Shown: positions 10,540 through 20,415, counted from the first letter of the stretch. The stretch is DNA of 64,000 bases from Methylobacterium sp. J-067 (GCF_022829465.1 NZ_JAKSXZ010000110.1:392982-456981), one strand, 5' to 3'. Numbers and translations are program-made. Notes: generated by a model not told the origin, from the letters alone.

Positions 10540-11289
10540 ATGCGGCTCGAAGGCAAGATCGCCATCGTCACGGGTGCGGGCGGCGGGTTCGGCGCAGGCA
10601 TCGCGGAGCGCTTCGTGGCCGAAGGCGCGCGGGTCGCGCTGGTCGATATCCGCCGGGAGGCGGTGGAGGATCTGGCACGCAGCCTCGGCGACAGGGCCAT
10701 CGCGCTGGCTGCGGATGTCGGCTTGGCCGCCGACGTCGCCTCCGTTGTCGAGGAGACCGGCAAGCGGTTCGGCGCGCCGCAGATCCTCGTGAACAACGCC
10801 GGCACCACCCACCGCAACAAGTCGCTGATGGAGGTGACGGAGGAGGATTTCGACCGGGTCTTCCGCGTCAACGTGAAATCGATCTTCCATTTCGTCCGCT
10901 CGGCCGCGCCCGTGATGCGCGACAACGGCGGCGGGGTGATCCTGAACGTCAGCTCGACGGCGGCGCTCCGGCCGCGTCCGGGGCTGACGTGGTACAACGC
11001 CTCGAAGGGGGCGGCGAGCCTAGCGACCCATTCGCTGGCCCTCGAACTCGCCCCGTGGAAGATCCGCGTGAACGCCCTCTGCCCGGTGATGGGCGCGACG
11101 GGGTTGCTCGAAGAGTTCATGGGCGTGCCCGACACGCCGGAGAACCGCATCAAGTTCATCTCCACGATACCCCTCGGCCGTCTCTCGACGGCGCAGGACA
11201 TCGCGGCGGCGGCGCTGTTCCTCGCCTCCGACGAGGCGGAGTTCATCACGGGCATCGATCTGCCCGTCGATGGCGGTCGCACCGCGTGA
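10540..11289 (+). CDS. SDR-family NAD(P)-dependent oxidoreductase (FabG-like)
   Basis: A classical short-chain dehydrogenase of 249 residues. The nucleotide-binding TGAGGGFGAGIA is at residues 11-22, NNAG at 85-88, catalytic Ser138/139 and YNASK with Y152 and K156, and the C-terminal GIDLPVDGG loop. D36 at the end of beta-2 suggests NAD(H) preference. It lies 24 bases after the CoA-transferase with a GGGAGGA site. The stop overlaps a possible GTG start of the following hydratase. It probably reduces or oxidises a hydroxyacyl intermediate of the same unknown pathway. Confidence 0.88.
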   Translation: MRLEGKIAIVTGAGGGFGAGIAERFVAEGARVALVDIRREAVEDLARSLGDRAIALAADVGLAADVASVVEETGKRFGAPQILVNNAGTTHRNKSLMEVTEEDFDRVFRVNVKSIFHFVRSAAPVMRDNGGGVILNVSSTAALRPRPGLTWYNASKGAASLATHSLALELAPWKIRVNALCPVMGATGLLEEFMGVPDTPENRIKFISTIPLGRLSTAQDIAAAALFLASDEAEFITGIDLPVDGGRTA

Positions 11290-11300
11290 GGGATTCGGGA

Positions 11301-12137
11301 ATGGGCGGCGATTTCGCGGATTGGATCGGCCGGACGCGCGAGGGCCAAGACCTCGTGACGCCCCGGCTGATGGCCGAGTTCCGGGCGACCTTCACACCAC
11401 ATCTGGCGCCCGTCCCGGCGGGCGTGGCGTGGCCCGCGCTGCACTGGTGCCTCGCGCCGGACACGCCGGCCATCGACGCCCTCGGGCCGGATGGCCATGC
11501 CGCGAAGGGCGAATTCCTCCCCCCGGTGCCGCTGCCCCGGCGGATGTGGGCCGGCGGCGAGGTCGTGACGCTGGCGCCGCTCCGCGAGGGCGATGCCGTC
11601 ACACGCGTCGAGACCGTGCGGGACGTCGCATTCAAGGAGGGCCGCAGCGGGCGGCTGTGTTTCGTGACCGTCGATCACGTCGTCAGCGGTCCGCGCGGCC
11701 CTGCGATCAGAGAACGGCAGGACATCGTCTACCGCGAGGCGGCCGGCGCCCCGACCGGCGCGGGCGCCGAGCCCGAGCGCGGCGACGCAGCGGATTACGC
11801 GCAATGCTGTACGCTGCCGGCCACGCCGACACTGCTGTTCCGCTATTCGGCCATGACCTTCAACGGCCATCGCTTCCACTACGATCACCCTTATGCGACG
11901 CAGGTGGAAGGCTATGCCGACCTCGTGGTGCATGGGCCGATCCAGGCGACGTTGCTCATGAACCTCGCGACGGCGATGCTCGGTCGGGTGCCGGCGCGTT
12001 TCCGCCACCGGGGCGTCTCGCCCATGACCGCGAATCAGGATTTTTGCGTCTGCGGTCGCCTGACGCCAGATGGCTGGGAGGGCGTGACCCTCGACGCGGA
12101 CGACCGCGTCTGCATGCGGGCCAGCGCCGGGGCGTAA
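11301..12137 (+). CDS. MaoC/FAS1-like dehydratase (mesaconyl-C4-CoA hydratase-like)
   Basis: A 278-residue double-hotdog protein. The second hotdog carries the hydratase signature AMTFNGHRFHYD around residues 185-195 and the HGPIQATLLMNL segment. Related enzymes include mesaconyl-C4-CoA hydratase and HTD2-type 3-hydroxyacyl-thioester dehydratases. The ATG at 11301 follows GAGGGA; an in-frame GTG at 11286 overlapping the SDR stop (GTGA) is an alternative. With the upstream CoA-transferase and SDR it forms a plausible activation / hydration / oxidation set for a branched or unsaturated acid. Confidence 0.8.
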   Translation: MGGDFADWIGRTREGQDLVTPRLMAEFRATFTPHLAPVPAGVAWPALHWCLAPDTPAIDALGPDGHAAKGEFLPPVPLPRRMWAGGEVVTLAPLREGDAVTRVETVRDVAFKEGRSGRLCFVTVDHVVSGPRGPAIRERQDIVYREAAGAPTGAGAEPERGDAADYAQCCTLPATPTLLFRYSAMTFNGHRFHYDHPYATQVEGYADLVVHGPIQATLLMNLATAMLGRVPARFRHRGVSPMTANQDFCVCGRLTPDGWEGVTLDADDRVCMRASAGA

Positions 12138-12141
12138 CGCG

Positions 12142-12639
12142 CTACGCCTCCTCCTCGTCGTCGGCATCCTCGTCGGCGACGTTGCGCATCGCGTCGAGGC
12201 ATCCCTGCAGGATGTAGGCGGCGGCGAGCTTGTCCACGAGTTCGCCCCGGCGCTGGCGCGAGGCGTCCGCCTCGATCAGCGCGCGGGTGACGACCGCCGT
12301 CGAAAGCCGCTCGTCGAAATACAGCACCGGCAGGGGCAGAATCGGCGCGAGGTTGCGGGCGAAGGCGCGGGTCGATTGCACGCGCGGCCCCTCGCTCCCG
12401 TCCATGTTGAGGGGCAGCCCCAGTACCAGCCCGCCGACGCGATGCGTCTCGCAGATCGCCTTCAGCCGCAGGGCGTCCGGCGTGAATTTCACCCGCTTGA
12501 TCGTCTCCAACGGAGTCGCGATCTGCCGGCCGAGATCCGACAGGGCGAGCCCGATCGTCTTCGTGCCGAGGTCGAGGCCGATCAGGCGGGCGCCCCCGCG
12601 CGAGGCCACCGCGAAATCGCGGAACGTCTGCTTGTCCAT
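12142..12639 (-). CDS. ruvX: RuvX/YqgF putative pre-16S rRNA nuclease
   Basis: A 165-residue RNase H-fold protein. Motifs include [17 protein letters not shown] (catalytic Asp in GLDLG, residue 23), [17 protein letters not shown], the FDERLST segment and the C-terminal [12 protein letters not shown] with the last catalytic Asp. The family is implicated in 16S rRNA 5' maturation. An acidic tail (EDADDEEEA) follows the domain. It is convergent with the hydratase gene, four bases away. Confidence 0.95.
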   Translation of the reverse strand: MDKQTFRDFAVASRGGARLIGLDLGTKTIGLALSDLGRQIATPLETIKRVKFTPDALRLKAICETHRVGGLVLGLPLNMDGSEGPRVQSTRAFARNLAPILPLPVLYFDERLSTAVVTRALIEADASRQRRGELVDKLAAAYILQGCLDAMRNVADEDADDEEEA

Positions 12640-12787
12640 GGTGGAGGGCCTACGCGAGGCGCGGGCTCGGCGCCACCGTCCCGTCCACAGGCTTAACCAT
12701 CTCTGCGCTCAGGCCGGATGTACGGGGAGCCCAAGCCCGCTAAGTAGGTTGGTTAAGACTTCGTTAACCGATCGAGCGGGGACGGCT

Positions 12788-12967
12788 GTGGCGGTCGCTT
12801 CAACCACGACTCAGGATCAGCGGGCGCGGCGCCGCCGGCATCGCTGGATGCTCCTCTTGGCTTTCGAGGTGCTGGTGTTCGGCGCCGCGCAATCCGTGCT
12901 GCGGCCGGTCAAGGCGCCGGGCATCGCCGTGGAACAGACCCTGAGGCCGAACCACGTCGTCACCTGA
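12788..12967 (+). CDS. possible small single-pass membrane protein
   Basis: A GTG-initiated 59-codon frame. An Arg-rich segment (QRARRRRHR) is followed by one hydrophobic helix (WMLLLAFEVLVFGAAQSVL) and a short periplasmic-looking tail, a positive-inside pattern. No convincing ribosome site is seen and no family is recognised. It sits between ruvX (divergent) and gatC. It may be only a chance frame in GC-rich DNA. Confidence 0.3.
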   Translation: MAVASTTTQDQRARRRRHRWMLLLAFEVLVFGAAQSVLRPVKAPGIAVEQTLRPNHVVT

Positions 12968-12969
12968 GC

Positions 12970-13001
12970 GCATTGCGTTGCGGGGCTTGGAACCGCAATG
13001 C
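12970..13001 (+). promoter_or_regulatory. 8-bp stem-loop upstream of gatC
   Basis: A perfect inverted repeat GCATTGCG ... CGCAATGC with a 16-base loop lies 53 bases before gatC and just after the possible small gene. It is followed by CTATAGCCC rather than a U-tract. It could be a leader structure, a promoter-associated operator or a weak terminator; the sequence does not decide. Confidence 0.3.
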
Positions 13002-13054
13002 TATAGCCCGCCCGGCCGAGGGAACGAGTCCCCGGCCGCGATGAACGGGGCGGC

Positions 13055-13342
13055 ATGTCGGTCGACGAGAAGACTGTGCGGCGGATCGCACATCTGGCGC
13101 GGATCGCGGTCACCGACGAGGAAGTCGGGCCGCTGGGCGCCGAACTGAACAATATCCTAGCCTTCGTGGAGCAACTCGGCACGGTCGATGTCTCCGGCGT
13201 CGAGCCGATGACCTCCGTGCTGCCGATGGCGATGAAGAAGCGCGAGGATGCCGTAACCGATGGCGGCCGCGCCGACGCCGTCATCGCCAACGCGCCCGAG
13301 ACGGAGGATCACTACTTTCTCGTGCCGAAGGTGGTCGAGTAA
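13055..13342 (+). CDS. gatC: Asp-tRNA(Asn)/Glu-tRNA(Gln) amidotransferase subunit C
   Basis: GatC stabilises the GatA-GatB complex that amidates mischarged Glu-tRNA(Gln) or Asp-tRNA(Asn). It has 95 residues, the normal size, with the typical start ([15 protein letters not shown]), the [12 protein letters not shown] helix and the C-terminal [11 protein letters not shown] that packs on GatA. It is the first gene of a gatC-gatA-x-gatB operon. Confidence 0.97.
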   Translation: MSVDEKTVRRIAHLARIAVTDEEVGPLGAELNNILAFVEQLGTVDVSGVEPMTSVLPMAMKKREDAVTDGGRADAVIANAPETEDHYFLVPKVVE

Positions 13343-13403
13343 TCCTCCGGGCCGGGCCTTTCCGATTGCACGCGCCCCCGGGGCGCGCAGGGACTTGAGA
13401 CGC

Positions 13404-14885
13404 GTGAGCAGCCCCAACGAACTCACCCTCGCCGAGGCGAGGGACGCCCTGAAGGCGAAGACCCTTTCCGCCCGCGAGCTGACGAGCGCGCATCTCGACG
13501 CCATGGCCAAGGCGCGGGCGCTGAACGCCTACCTCCTCGAAACGCCCGACCGCGCGCTGGCGATGGCCGACGCGTCGGACGCGAAGATCGCCGCCGGCGA
13601 GGCCCGCCCGCTGGAGGGCATCCCGCTCGGCATCAAAGACCTGTTCTGCACCGAGGGCGTCGAGACGACAGCGGGTTCCAAGATCCTCAAGGGCTTCCAG
13701 CCGCATTACGAATCGGCGGTGTCGGCCAATCTCTGGCGCGATGGTGCCGTGATGCTCGGCAAGCTCAATCTCGACGAGTTCGCCATGGGCTCGTCGAACG
13801 AGACCAGCGCCTTCGGCAACGTCGTCTCGCCCTGGCGCCGGAAGGATTCGGACGCGCCCCTCGTCCCCGGCGGGTCCTCCGGCGGGTCGGCGGCGGCTGT
13901 CGCCGCGCGGCTCTGCCTCGGCGCCACGGCGACGGACACGGGCGGCTCCATCCGCCAGCCCGCCGCCTTCACCGGCACGGTCGGCATCAAACCGACCTAC
14001 GGGCGCTGCTCCCGCTGGGGCACGGTGGCCTTCGCCTCCTCGCTCGATCAGGCGGGCCCCATCGCCCGCACGGTGAAGGATTGCGCGATCCTGCTCGCCT
14101 CCATGAGCGGCGCGGATGCCCGCGACACCACCTGCGCCGACCTGCCCGTGCCGGATTTCGAGGCGTCGGTGGGTCGCGGCGTGAAGGGCCTGACCATCGG
14201 CATCCCGAAGGAGTACCGGGTCGATGGCATGCCGGCCGAGATCCAGAAGCTCTGGGACGAGGGCGCGGCGTGGCTGAAGGCGGCCGGCGCGACGATCAAG
14301 GAGATCTCGCTGCCGCACACCTCCTACGCCCTGCCAGCCTATTACATCGTGGCGCCGGCCGAGGCGTCCTCGAACCTCGCGCGCTACGACGGCGTCCGCT
14401 ACGGCCTGCGCGTGCCGGGCAAGGACATCGCCGCGATGTACGAGAACACCCGCGCCGCCGGGTTCGGCCGCGAGGTGAAGCGCCGGATCATGATCGGCAC
14501 CTACGTGCTCTCGGCGGGCTATTACGACGCCTATTACGTGCGCGCCCAGAAGATCCGCACGCTGATCAAGCGCGACTTCGAGGCCGCCTATGCGGACGGC
14601 GTGGATGCCATCCTGACCCCGGCGACGCCCTCGTCGGCCTTCGGCATCGGCGAGAAGGCCAACGCCGACCCGGTGGAGATGTACCTCAACGACGTGTTCA
14701 CGGTGACGGTGAACATGGCGGGCCTGCCAGGCATCGCCGTGCCGGCGGGGCTTGATTCGCAAGGGTTGCCCCTGGGCCTGCAGCTCATCGGCCGTCCGTT
14801 CGATGAGGAGACGCTGTTCGCCGCCGCGCAGGTGATCGAGGATTCCGCCGGACGGACGCAGTTGCCCGCCGCGTGGTGGGCATGA
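13404..14885 (+). CDS. gatA: Asp-tRNA(Asn)/Glu-tRNA(Gln) amidotransferase subunit A
   Basis: Amidase-signature glutaminase of 493 residues that releases ammonia for GatB. The catalytic triad is visible: K78 ([10 protein letters not shown]), the cis-Ser in GGSSGGS (about 158) and S182 ([10 protein letters not shown]). The start is GTG at 13404 ([16 protein letters not shown]); longer upstream extension is rejected because it runs into the intergenic region after gatC. The stop overlaps the ATG of the next small gene (ATGA). Confidence 0.97.
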   Translation: MSSPNELTLAEARDALKAKTLSARELTSAHLDAMAKARALNAYLLETPDRALAMADASDAKIAAGEARPLEGIPLGIKDLFCTEGVETTAGSKILKGFQPHYESAVSANLWRDGAVMLGKLNLDEFAMGSSNETSAFGNVVSPWRRKDSDAPLVPGGSSGGSAAAVAARLCLGATATDTGGSIRQPAAFTGTVGIKPTYGRCSRWGTVAFASSLDQAGPIARTVKDCAILLASMSGADARDTTCADLPVPDFEASVGRGVKGLTIGIPKEYRVDGMPAEIQKLWDEGAAWLKAAGATIKEISLPHTSYALPAYYIVAPAEASSNLARYDGVRYGLRVPGKDIAAMYENTRAAGFGREVKRRIMIGTYVLSAGYYDAYYVRAQKIRTLIKRDFEAAYADGVDAILTPATPSSAFGIGEKANADPVEMYLNDVFTVTVNMAGLPGIAVPAGLDSQGLPLGLQLIGRPFDEETLFAAAQVIEDSAGRTQLPAAWWA

Positions 14886-15181
14886 CCGTCCCGTTCTATC
14901 CCTGGACCGTCTGGATCTGGGCCGGGTTCGACCCGGCGCTGATCGTGGTGGCGGTCTATCTCGGCTGGAAGGCCGACCAGTTCGGCAAGTGCTTCATCGC
15001 GGCGATCATCGCCTTCGCGATCGCCGTGCTGTTCTCGTGGGCGGTGTCGGCGGCAGGCATCCCCTGGCCGGCGCCGATCACCCATGACGGGCCGACCTTC
15101 TTCACCGTTCGCGCCGTGGCGGCCCTGCTCTGGGCGATGCTCGGCTATGGCGCCCGCTACGCGACCCGGCGGCGCGCTTGA
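14882..15181 (+). CDS. small membrane protein inserted between gatA and gatB
   Basis: A 99-residue protein with three predicted membrane segments (about residues 9-27, 37-60 and 76-92) and a basic C-terminus (ATRRRA). The start ATG overlaps the gatA stop by ATGA, so it is translationally coupled. I recognise no family. Its position inside the gat operon suggests co-transcription only; nothing in the sequence ties it to tRNA amidation. Confidence 0.7.
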   Translation: MTVPFYPWTVWIWAGFDPALIVVAVYLGWKADQFGKCFIAAIIAFAIAVLFSWAVSAAGIPWPAPITHDGPTFFTVRAVAALLWAMLGYGARYATRRRA

Positions 15182-15242
15182 CCCCTCCGGCAGGGGGCTC
15201 CTAACTGCCGAACACGTTGAAGCCGTTGCGGCCCGGAAGACC

Positions 15243-16715
15243 ATGAACGCACCCGTTGACCCCAAGAAGCTGATCAAGGGCGGCCTGCACGACTGGGAAG
15301 TCGTGATCGGGATGGAAATCCACGCCCAGGTGACCAGCAAGGCGAAGCTCTTCTCCGGCGCCGCGACGGCGTTCGGGGGCGAGCCTAACGACCACGTCTC
15401 GCTGGTCGATGCGGCGATGCCGGGCATGCTGCCGGTCATCAATCAGGAATGCGTCGCGCAAGCGGTGCGCACGGGGCTCGGCCTGAAGGCGCAGATCAAC
15501 CTGCGCTCGGTGTTCGACCGGAAGAACTACTTCTACCCGGATCTTCCGCAGGGCTACCAGATCTCGCAGTACAAGGACCCCATCGTCGGCGAGGGCGAGG
15601 TTCTGGTGGACATGCCCGACGGCACGTCCTTCACCGTGGGCATCGAGCGGCTTCACCTGGAGCAGGATGCCGGCAAGTCGCTGCACGATCAGGACCCGAC
15701 CCGCAGCTTCGTGGACCTGAACCGCTCCGGCGTCGCCCTGATGGAGATCGTCTCCCGGCCGGACCTGCGCTCCTCCGAGGAGGCGAAGGCCTACGTGACG
15801 AAGCTGCGCACGATCCTGCGCTACCTCGGCACCTGCGACGGCGACATGGAGAAGGGCAACCTCCGCGCCGACGTGAACGTCTCCGTGCGCCGCCCCGGCG
15901 ATCCCCTCGGCACGCGCTGCGAGATCAAGAACGTCAACTCGATTCGCTTCATCGGGCAGGCGGTGGAAACCGAGGCGCGCCGCCAGATCGCGATCCTCGA
16001 GGATGGCGGCAAGATCGATCAGGAGACGCGCCTGTTCGATCCGGGCAAGGGCGAGACCCGCTCGATGCGCTCCAAGGAAGAGGCGCACGATTACCGCTAC
16101 TTCCCCGATCCGGACCTGCTGCCGCTGGAATTTGAGCAGTCCTTCGTGGACGAACTCGCCAAGGGCCTGCCGGAACTGCCGGACGCCAAGAAGGCCCGCT
16201 TCGTCAAGGATTATGGGCTCTCGACCTACGACGCCGGCGTGCTCGTCGCCGAGCGGGCCTCCGCCGATTATTACGAGGCGGTCGCCAAGGGTCGCGACGG
16301 CAAGGCGGCAGCGAATTGGGTCATTAACGAGCTGTTCGGCCGCCTGAATAAGGAAAGCGTCGGCATCGAGCAGACGCCGGTTTCGGCCGACCAGCTCGGC
16401 GCCATCGTGGACCTGATCGGCGAGGGCGTGATCTCCGGCAAGATCGCCAAGGACCTGTTCGAGATTGTATGGACCGAGGGCGGCGACCCGCGCGCCATCG
16501 TGGACTCGCGCGGCATGAAACAGGTGACGGACACCGGCGCCATCGAAGCCGCCGTGGACGAGATCATCGCCAAGAACCCCGACAAGGTCGCCCAGGCCAA
16601 GGAAAAGCCGACCCTGCTCGGCTGGTTCGTCGGCCAGACGATGAAGGCGACCGGCGGCAAGGCCAACCCGGCTGCCGTCAACGCCCTGCTGAAGGCGAAG
16701 CTCGGGATTGATTGA
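15243..16715 (+). CDS. gatB: Asp-tRNA(Asn)/Glu-tRNA(Gln) amidotransferase subunit B
   Basis: GatB, 490 residues, phosphorylates the mischarged aminoacyl-tRNA and carries out transamidation. It contains [13 protein letters not shown], the [18 protein letters not shown] signature at about residues 94-111, [11 protein letters not shown], and a C-terminal YqeY-like helical tail ([19 protein letters not shown]). The ATG at 15243 begins MNAPVDPKK; upstream in-frame codons lie in the intergenic region. It completes the gatCAB set, so this organism probably lacks a GlnRS and/or AsnRS route. Confidence 0.97.
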   Translation: MNAPVDPKKLIKGGLHDWEVVIGMEIHAQVTSKAKLFSGAATAFGGEPNDHVSLVDAAMPGMLPVINQECVAQAVRTGLGLKAQINLRSVFDRKNYFYPDLPQGYQISQYKDPIVGEGEVLVDMPDGTSFTVGIERLHLEQDAGKSLHDQDPTRSFVDLNRSGVALMEIVSRPDLRSSEEAKAYVTKLRTILRYLGTCDGDMEKGNLRADVNVSVRRPGDPLGTRCEIKNVNSIRFIGQAVETEARRQIAILEDGGKIDQETRLFDPGKGETRSMRSKEEAHDYRYFPDPDLLPLEFEQSFVDELAKGLPELPDAKKARFVKDYGLSTYDAGVLVAERASADYYEAVAKGRDGKAAANWVINELFGRLNKESVGIEQTPVSADQLGAIVDLIGEGVISGKIAKDLFEIVWTEGGDPRAIVDSRGMKQVTDTGAIEAAVDEIIAKNPDKVAQAKEKPTLLGWFVGQTMKATGGKANPAAVNALLKAKLGID

Positions 16716-16752
16716 GCGGCAGGTCGCGATCCAGGGCGGCGGCGACTGCCGG

Positions 16753-17220
16753 TCACACCGGCAGTACGTTCGTGTACTTCACCTGTCCCAGGGCGAAGCT
16801 CGACTCGATGGAGCCGACGCCGCCCAGCCGTGTGAGCTTGTCCTTGAGGAAGCGCTCGTAGGCGGCGAGATCGGGCACCACGACCCGCACAAGGTAGTCG
16901 TGCCGCCCGGTCATCAAGTAGCACTCCACCACCTCCGGCCAGCGGGCCACGGCCTCCGCGAAGCGGTCGAGCTCCTCCTCGCGCTGCCGTTCGAGCTTCA
17001 CCGAGGCGAAGACCGAGATCGGAAGGCCGACCCGCGCCTGATCGACTAGGGCGACGTAGCCCTTCAGGATGCCCGCCTCCTCCAGCAGCCGGATGCGCCG
17101 CAGGGTGGGGGAGGGTGAGAGCCCGACCCGTTCGGCGAGGTCCTGCACCGTGATCCGCCCATCCCGCTGCAATTCGGCGAGGATCTTGCGGTCGATGGTA
17201 TCTATCGCGCGTTCTGGCAT
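16753..17220 (-). CDS. Lrp/AsnC-family transcriptional regulator
   Basis: A 155-residue Lrp-type regulator. The N-terminal helix-turn-helix (IDRKILAELQRDGRITVQDL ... LSPSPTLRRIRLLEEAGIL, residues 9-52) is followed by an effector-binding RAM/ACT domain (about 68-145, with YLMTGRHDYLVRVVVPD). It is divergent from the E1-like dehydrogenase gene. In Pseudomonas putida an Lrp-type protein (MdeR) controls the E1-like MdeB, and this arrangement looks similar. The intergenic region should carry its operator. Confidence 0.92.
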   Translation of the reverse strand: MPERAIDTIDRKILAELQRDGRITVQDLAERVGLSPSPTLRRIRLLEEAGILKGYVALVDQARVGLPISVFASVKLERQREEELDRFAEAVARWPEVVECYLMTGRHDYLVRVVVPDLAAYERFLKDKLTRLGGVGSIESSFALGQVKYTNVLPV

Positions 17221-17343
17221 TTTCTGCTGTCCACGGCCGCAATCTTAGCGGGATCGGCCAAAAAAATATGGCTGCGGAGCGGAATTGGCAATTCCTGCCG
17301 TTGGCCTCATGCGATGCTGGTACATCTGCCGAAGAGACCGCCG

Positions 17344-19761
17344 ATGTCCCCCGCCATTTCGCCCGAAGCCACCCACGCCGATCCGCGCCTGCCCTTCCTC
17401 GGCGAGCTCGAGCGCCGGGCCCTGTGGCTGTCCACGTGGATGATCCACAACGCCAACCACATCCGTCCGAACCACGACGGAATGAAGGTCGGCGGGCATC
17501 AGGCCTCGTCTGCCTCCATGGCGACCATCCTCACGGCGCTCTACTTCGCCGCGCTTCGGCCCGAGGACCGGGTGGCGGTGAAGCCCCATGCCGGGCCGGT
17601 CTTCCACGCCCTGCAATACCTCGCCGGGCGCCAGACCCGCGAGAAGATGGAGAATTTCCGCGGCTTCGGCGGCGTGCAATCCTACCCGTCCCGCACCAAG
17701 GACACCGACGACGTCGATTTCTCCACTGGCTCGGTCGGCCTCGGCGTCGCGCAGACGCTGTTCGGCTCGTTGGTGCAGGATTACGTCCGCGCCCACGGCT
17801 GGGGCCTGGACAAGCCGGAGGGCCGCATGGTCGCCCTCGTCGGTGATGCGGAGATGGACGAGGGCAACATCTTCGAGGCCCTGATGGAGGGCTGGAAGCA
17901 CGGCCTGCGCCGGACGTGGTGGATCATCGACTACAACCGCCAGAGCCTGGACGCGGTGATCCGCGAAGGCCTGTACAGCCGCTTCGAGGAGATCTTCCGC
18001 TCCTTCGGCTGGGACGTGGTCGTCCTGAAATACGGGTGCCTGATGGATGCGGCCTTCGCCGAGCCCGGGGGCGAGAGCCTGCGCCGCTGGATCGACACCG
18101 CGCCGAACCAGCTCTACGCGGCCCTGACGTTCCAGGGCGGCGCGGCGTGGCGCAAGCGCCTGAACCAGGACCTCGCCAACGAGCCTGACGCCCTGGCCCT
18201 GGTCGCCCGCCGCGACGACGACGAACTCGCCGCGCTGATGGGCAACCTCGGCGGGCACGACATGGTGAATTTGCTGAAGGCCTTCGAGGCGGCCGACAAC
18301 GACCGCCCGACCGTCTTCATCGCCTACACCGTGAAGGGCTACGGCCTGCCGCTCGCCGGCCACAAGGACAACCATTCCGGCCTCCTCACCCCCGCGCAGA
18401 CCGAGCTGTTCCGCGAGAAGGTCGGCGTCCGCGCCGGCCACGAATGGGAGCCCTTCGAGGGCGCGCAGATGCCGGAGGCGGATCTGCGCCGCTTCATCGA
18501 GCATTCGCCGTTCTTCTCGGCGGGGCCGCGCCGCTACTCGGCGCCGAAGCTGCCAGTGCCGGCGGATTTCCCGTGCCCGCGCCAGCCGAGCCTTTCCACG
18601 CAGGCCGGCTTCGGCCTGATCCTCAACGAACTCGGCAAGCAGGAGACGCCGCTCGCCGAGCGTATCGTCACCACCTCGCCGGACGTGACCGTCTCGACCA
18701 ATCTCGGCGGCTGGGTGAACCGGCGCGGCCTGTTCGCGAAACAGGAAATGCGGGACCTGTTCAAGTCCGAACGCATCCCCTCGACCTTCAACTGGGATTT
18801 CTCGACGAAGGGCCAGCACATGGAACTGGGCATCGCGGAGATGAACCTGTTCCTGCTGCTCTCGGCGCTCGGCCTGTCCGACCGGCTGTTCGGCGAGCGG
18901 CTGATTCCCATCGGGACGCTGTACGATCCCTTCATCTGCCGGGGCCTCGATGCCCTCAATTACGCCTGCTACCAGGATGCCCGCTTCATCATCGGCTCCA
19001 CCCCCTCGGGCGTGACGCTGGCGCCGGAAGGCGGCGCGCACCAGTCGATCAACACGCCGCTGATCGGCATGGCGCAGGATGGGCTGCTGACCTTCGAGCC
19101 GGCCTTCGTCGACGAGCTTTCCGTCATCATGGGCCACGCCTTCGATTACGTGCAGCGCGACGGGAAGGAGGGTGGTTCCGTCTACCTCCGGCTCTCCACC
19201 CGCAGCCTCGCCCAACCTCAGCGTGAGATGAGCCCTGCGCTGAAGCACGGGATCATCGAGGGCGCCTATTGGCTGCGCGAGCCCGGACCGAACGCCGACC
19301 TCATCGTCGCCGTGACGGGCGCGCCGACGCCCGAGGCGATCGAGGCGGTGGGCCTGATGGCCGAGGACCGCCGCGACATCGGCCTCCTCGCCGTGACCTC
19401 CTACGACCGGCTCAATGCCGGATGGTCGGCGGCCCAGCGCGCCCGCGAGTCGGGGGACCGGGAGGCCCGCTCGCATATCGAGGACCTTCTCGACGGCCTG
19501 CCGCCCCATTGCCGGCTCGTGACCGTGGTCGATGGGCACCCGGCGACGCTGGGTTGGCTCGGTGCGGTCCACGGCCACCGCACCCGCGCCCTCGGCATCG
19601 AGCGATTCGGGCAAACGGGCACCGTCGCAGACCTGTACCGCCATTACGGAATCGATGCGGAGGGCATCGTCGCCGCCGCCGGAGCCCTGTCGCCGGAGAA
19701 GCCGATCCGCTCGCGGGGCTACGGCCACCGCATCGGGCGCGGCACCCCTTTCCACGCCTGA
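17344..19761 (+). CDS. homodimeric pyruvate-dehydrogenase-E1-like (AceE/MdeB-like) thiamine enzyme
   Basis: A thiamine-diphosphate enzyme of 805 residues related to homodimeric 2-oxoacid dehydrogenase E1. Thiamine/Mg binding is seen in VGDAEMDEGNIFEALMEG and IIDYNRQSLDAV; FSTGSVGLGVAQTLFG and KGYGLPLAGHKDNHSG are E1 landmarks; the transketolase-like Pyr domain follows (TKGQHMELGIAEMN). At about 805 residues it is somewhat shorter than AceE (about 890). No E2 or E3 genes are nearby. MdeB of P. putida acts on 2-oxobutyrate from methionine breakdown, so a 2-oxobutyrate or 2-oxoacid role is plausible. ATG 17344 follows AAGAGA; ATG 17314 is an alternative. Confidence 0.85.
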   Translation: MSPAISPEATHADPRLPFLGELERRALWLSTWMIHNANHIRPNHDGMKVGGHQASSASMATILTALYFAALRPEDRVAVKPHAGPVFHALQYLAGRQTREKMENFRGFGGVQSYPSRTKDTDDVDFSTGSVGLGVAQTLFGSLVQDYVRAHGWGLDKPEGRMVALVGDAEMDEGNIFEALMEGWKHGLRRTWWIIDYNRQSLDAVIREGLYSRFEEIFRSFGWDVVVLKYGCLMDAAFAEPGGESLRRWIDTAPNQLYAALTFQGGAAWRKRLNQDLANEPDALALVARRDDDELAALMGNLGGHDMVNLLKAFEAADNDRPTVFIAYTVKGYGLPLAGHKDNHSGLLTPAQTELFREKVGVRAGHEWEPFEGAQMPEADLRRFIEHSPFFSAGPRRYSAPKLPVPADFPCPRQPSLSTQAGFGLILNELGKQETPLAERIVTTSPDVTVSTNLGGWVNRRGLFAKQEMRDLFKSERIPSTFNWDFSTKGQHMELGIAEMNLFLLLSALGLSDRLFGERLIPIGTLYDPFICRGLDALNYACYQDARFIIGSTPSGVTLAPEGGAHQSINTPLIGMAQDGLLTFEPAFVDELSVIMGHAFDYVQRDGKEGGSVYLRLSTRSLAQPQREMSPALKHGIIEGAYWLREPGPNADLIVAVTGAPTPEAIEAVGLMAEDRRDIGLLAVTSYDRLNAGWSAAQRARESGDREARSHIEDLLDGLPPHCRLVTVVDGHPATLGWLGAVHGHRTRALGIERFGQTGTVADLYRHYGIDAEGIVAAAGALSPEKPIRSRGYGHRIGRGTPFHA

Positions 19762-19938
19762 GCCATGCACTGGAAGCCGGGCGCCCTGCGGTGCCTGGCT
19801 GTTTTCCCGTCAGGCGACGGCATCCTTTCCGCGCGGCGCCCATAGCCTGTTCATCGTCATCGCGTTAGATCGCCTTACGACCAGGGGTTGAGGTGCCGAG
19901 GAATTCGGCGGCGCCGGATCCCTGCCGGAGCGGTAGCG

Positions 19939-20415
19939 ATGAGAAAGACGAAGCCGAAGCAATCCACCCCCGTCGATCATGGTATCGGCAGCCGGATCGC
20001 GCTCCTGCGCACCGCCAATGGACTGAGCCAGTCGCAGCTTGCCGAAGCGCTGGGGATCAGCTTCCAGCAGGTTCAGAAGTACGAGGCCGGCAAGAACCGC
20101 GTCGGCGCCGGACGCCTTCAGGCCATCGCCGACCGGCTTGGCGTCTCCGTCGCGACCTTTTTCGAGGACACGACCCAGCCGCCGCCCGACGACGCCATCG
20201 AGATGCTGCTGCACAGCGACGGGGCCATCGACCTGCTGCGCGCCTACGCCACGATCACCGACGAAGAGGTGCGCCGGAGCATCCTCACGATGGTGAAGGC
20301 GATGCTGCGCGTCTCCAAGGCCACGACGTCCGGCGCCGAGGAAGAGACGGCCAAGGCCCCCGCGACGAAGGCCGAGGCCGCCGAGGTGCGCGCGGAGAAG
20401 CCGGCCGCGCACTGA
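19939..20415 (+). CDS. XRE-family helix-turn-helix regulator
   Basis: A 158-residue regulator with a Cro/C1-type HTH at about residues 16-70 (IGSRIALLRTANGLSQSQLA ... GISFQQVQKYEAGKNRVGAG). A short helical region follows (LLHSDGAIDLLRAYATITDEE) and an Ala/Glu/Lys-rich tail. This architecture is typical of the alphaproteobacterial SinR/PraR-like group that tunes biofilm and surface genes. The ATG at 19939 is chosen because MRKTKPKQ precedes the domain; an upstream in-frame start would add an Arg-rich, unlikely leader. It is convergent with rsmD. Confidence 0.9.
   Translation: MRKTKPKQSTPVDHGIGSRIALLRTANGLSQSQLAEALGISFQQVQKYEAGKNRVGAGRLQAIADRLGVSVATFFEDTTQPPPDDAIEMLLHSDGAIDLLRAYATITDEEVRRSILTMVKAMLRVSKATTSGAEEETAKAPATKAEAAEVRAEKPAAH

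Noticed and set aside
16753..16780. Terminator between gatB and the Lrp gene
   Set aside because: No stable hairpin with a T-run is seen in the 37-base gap between the convergent genes.
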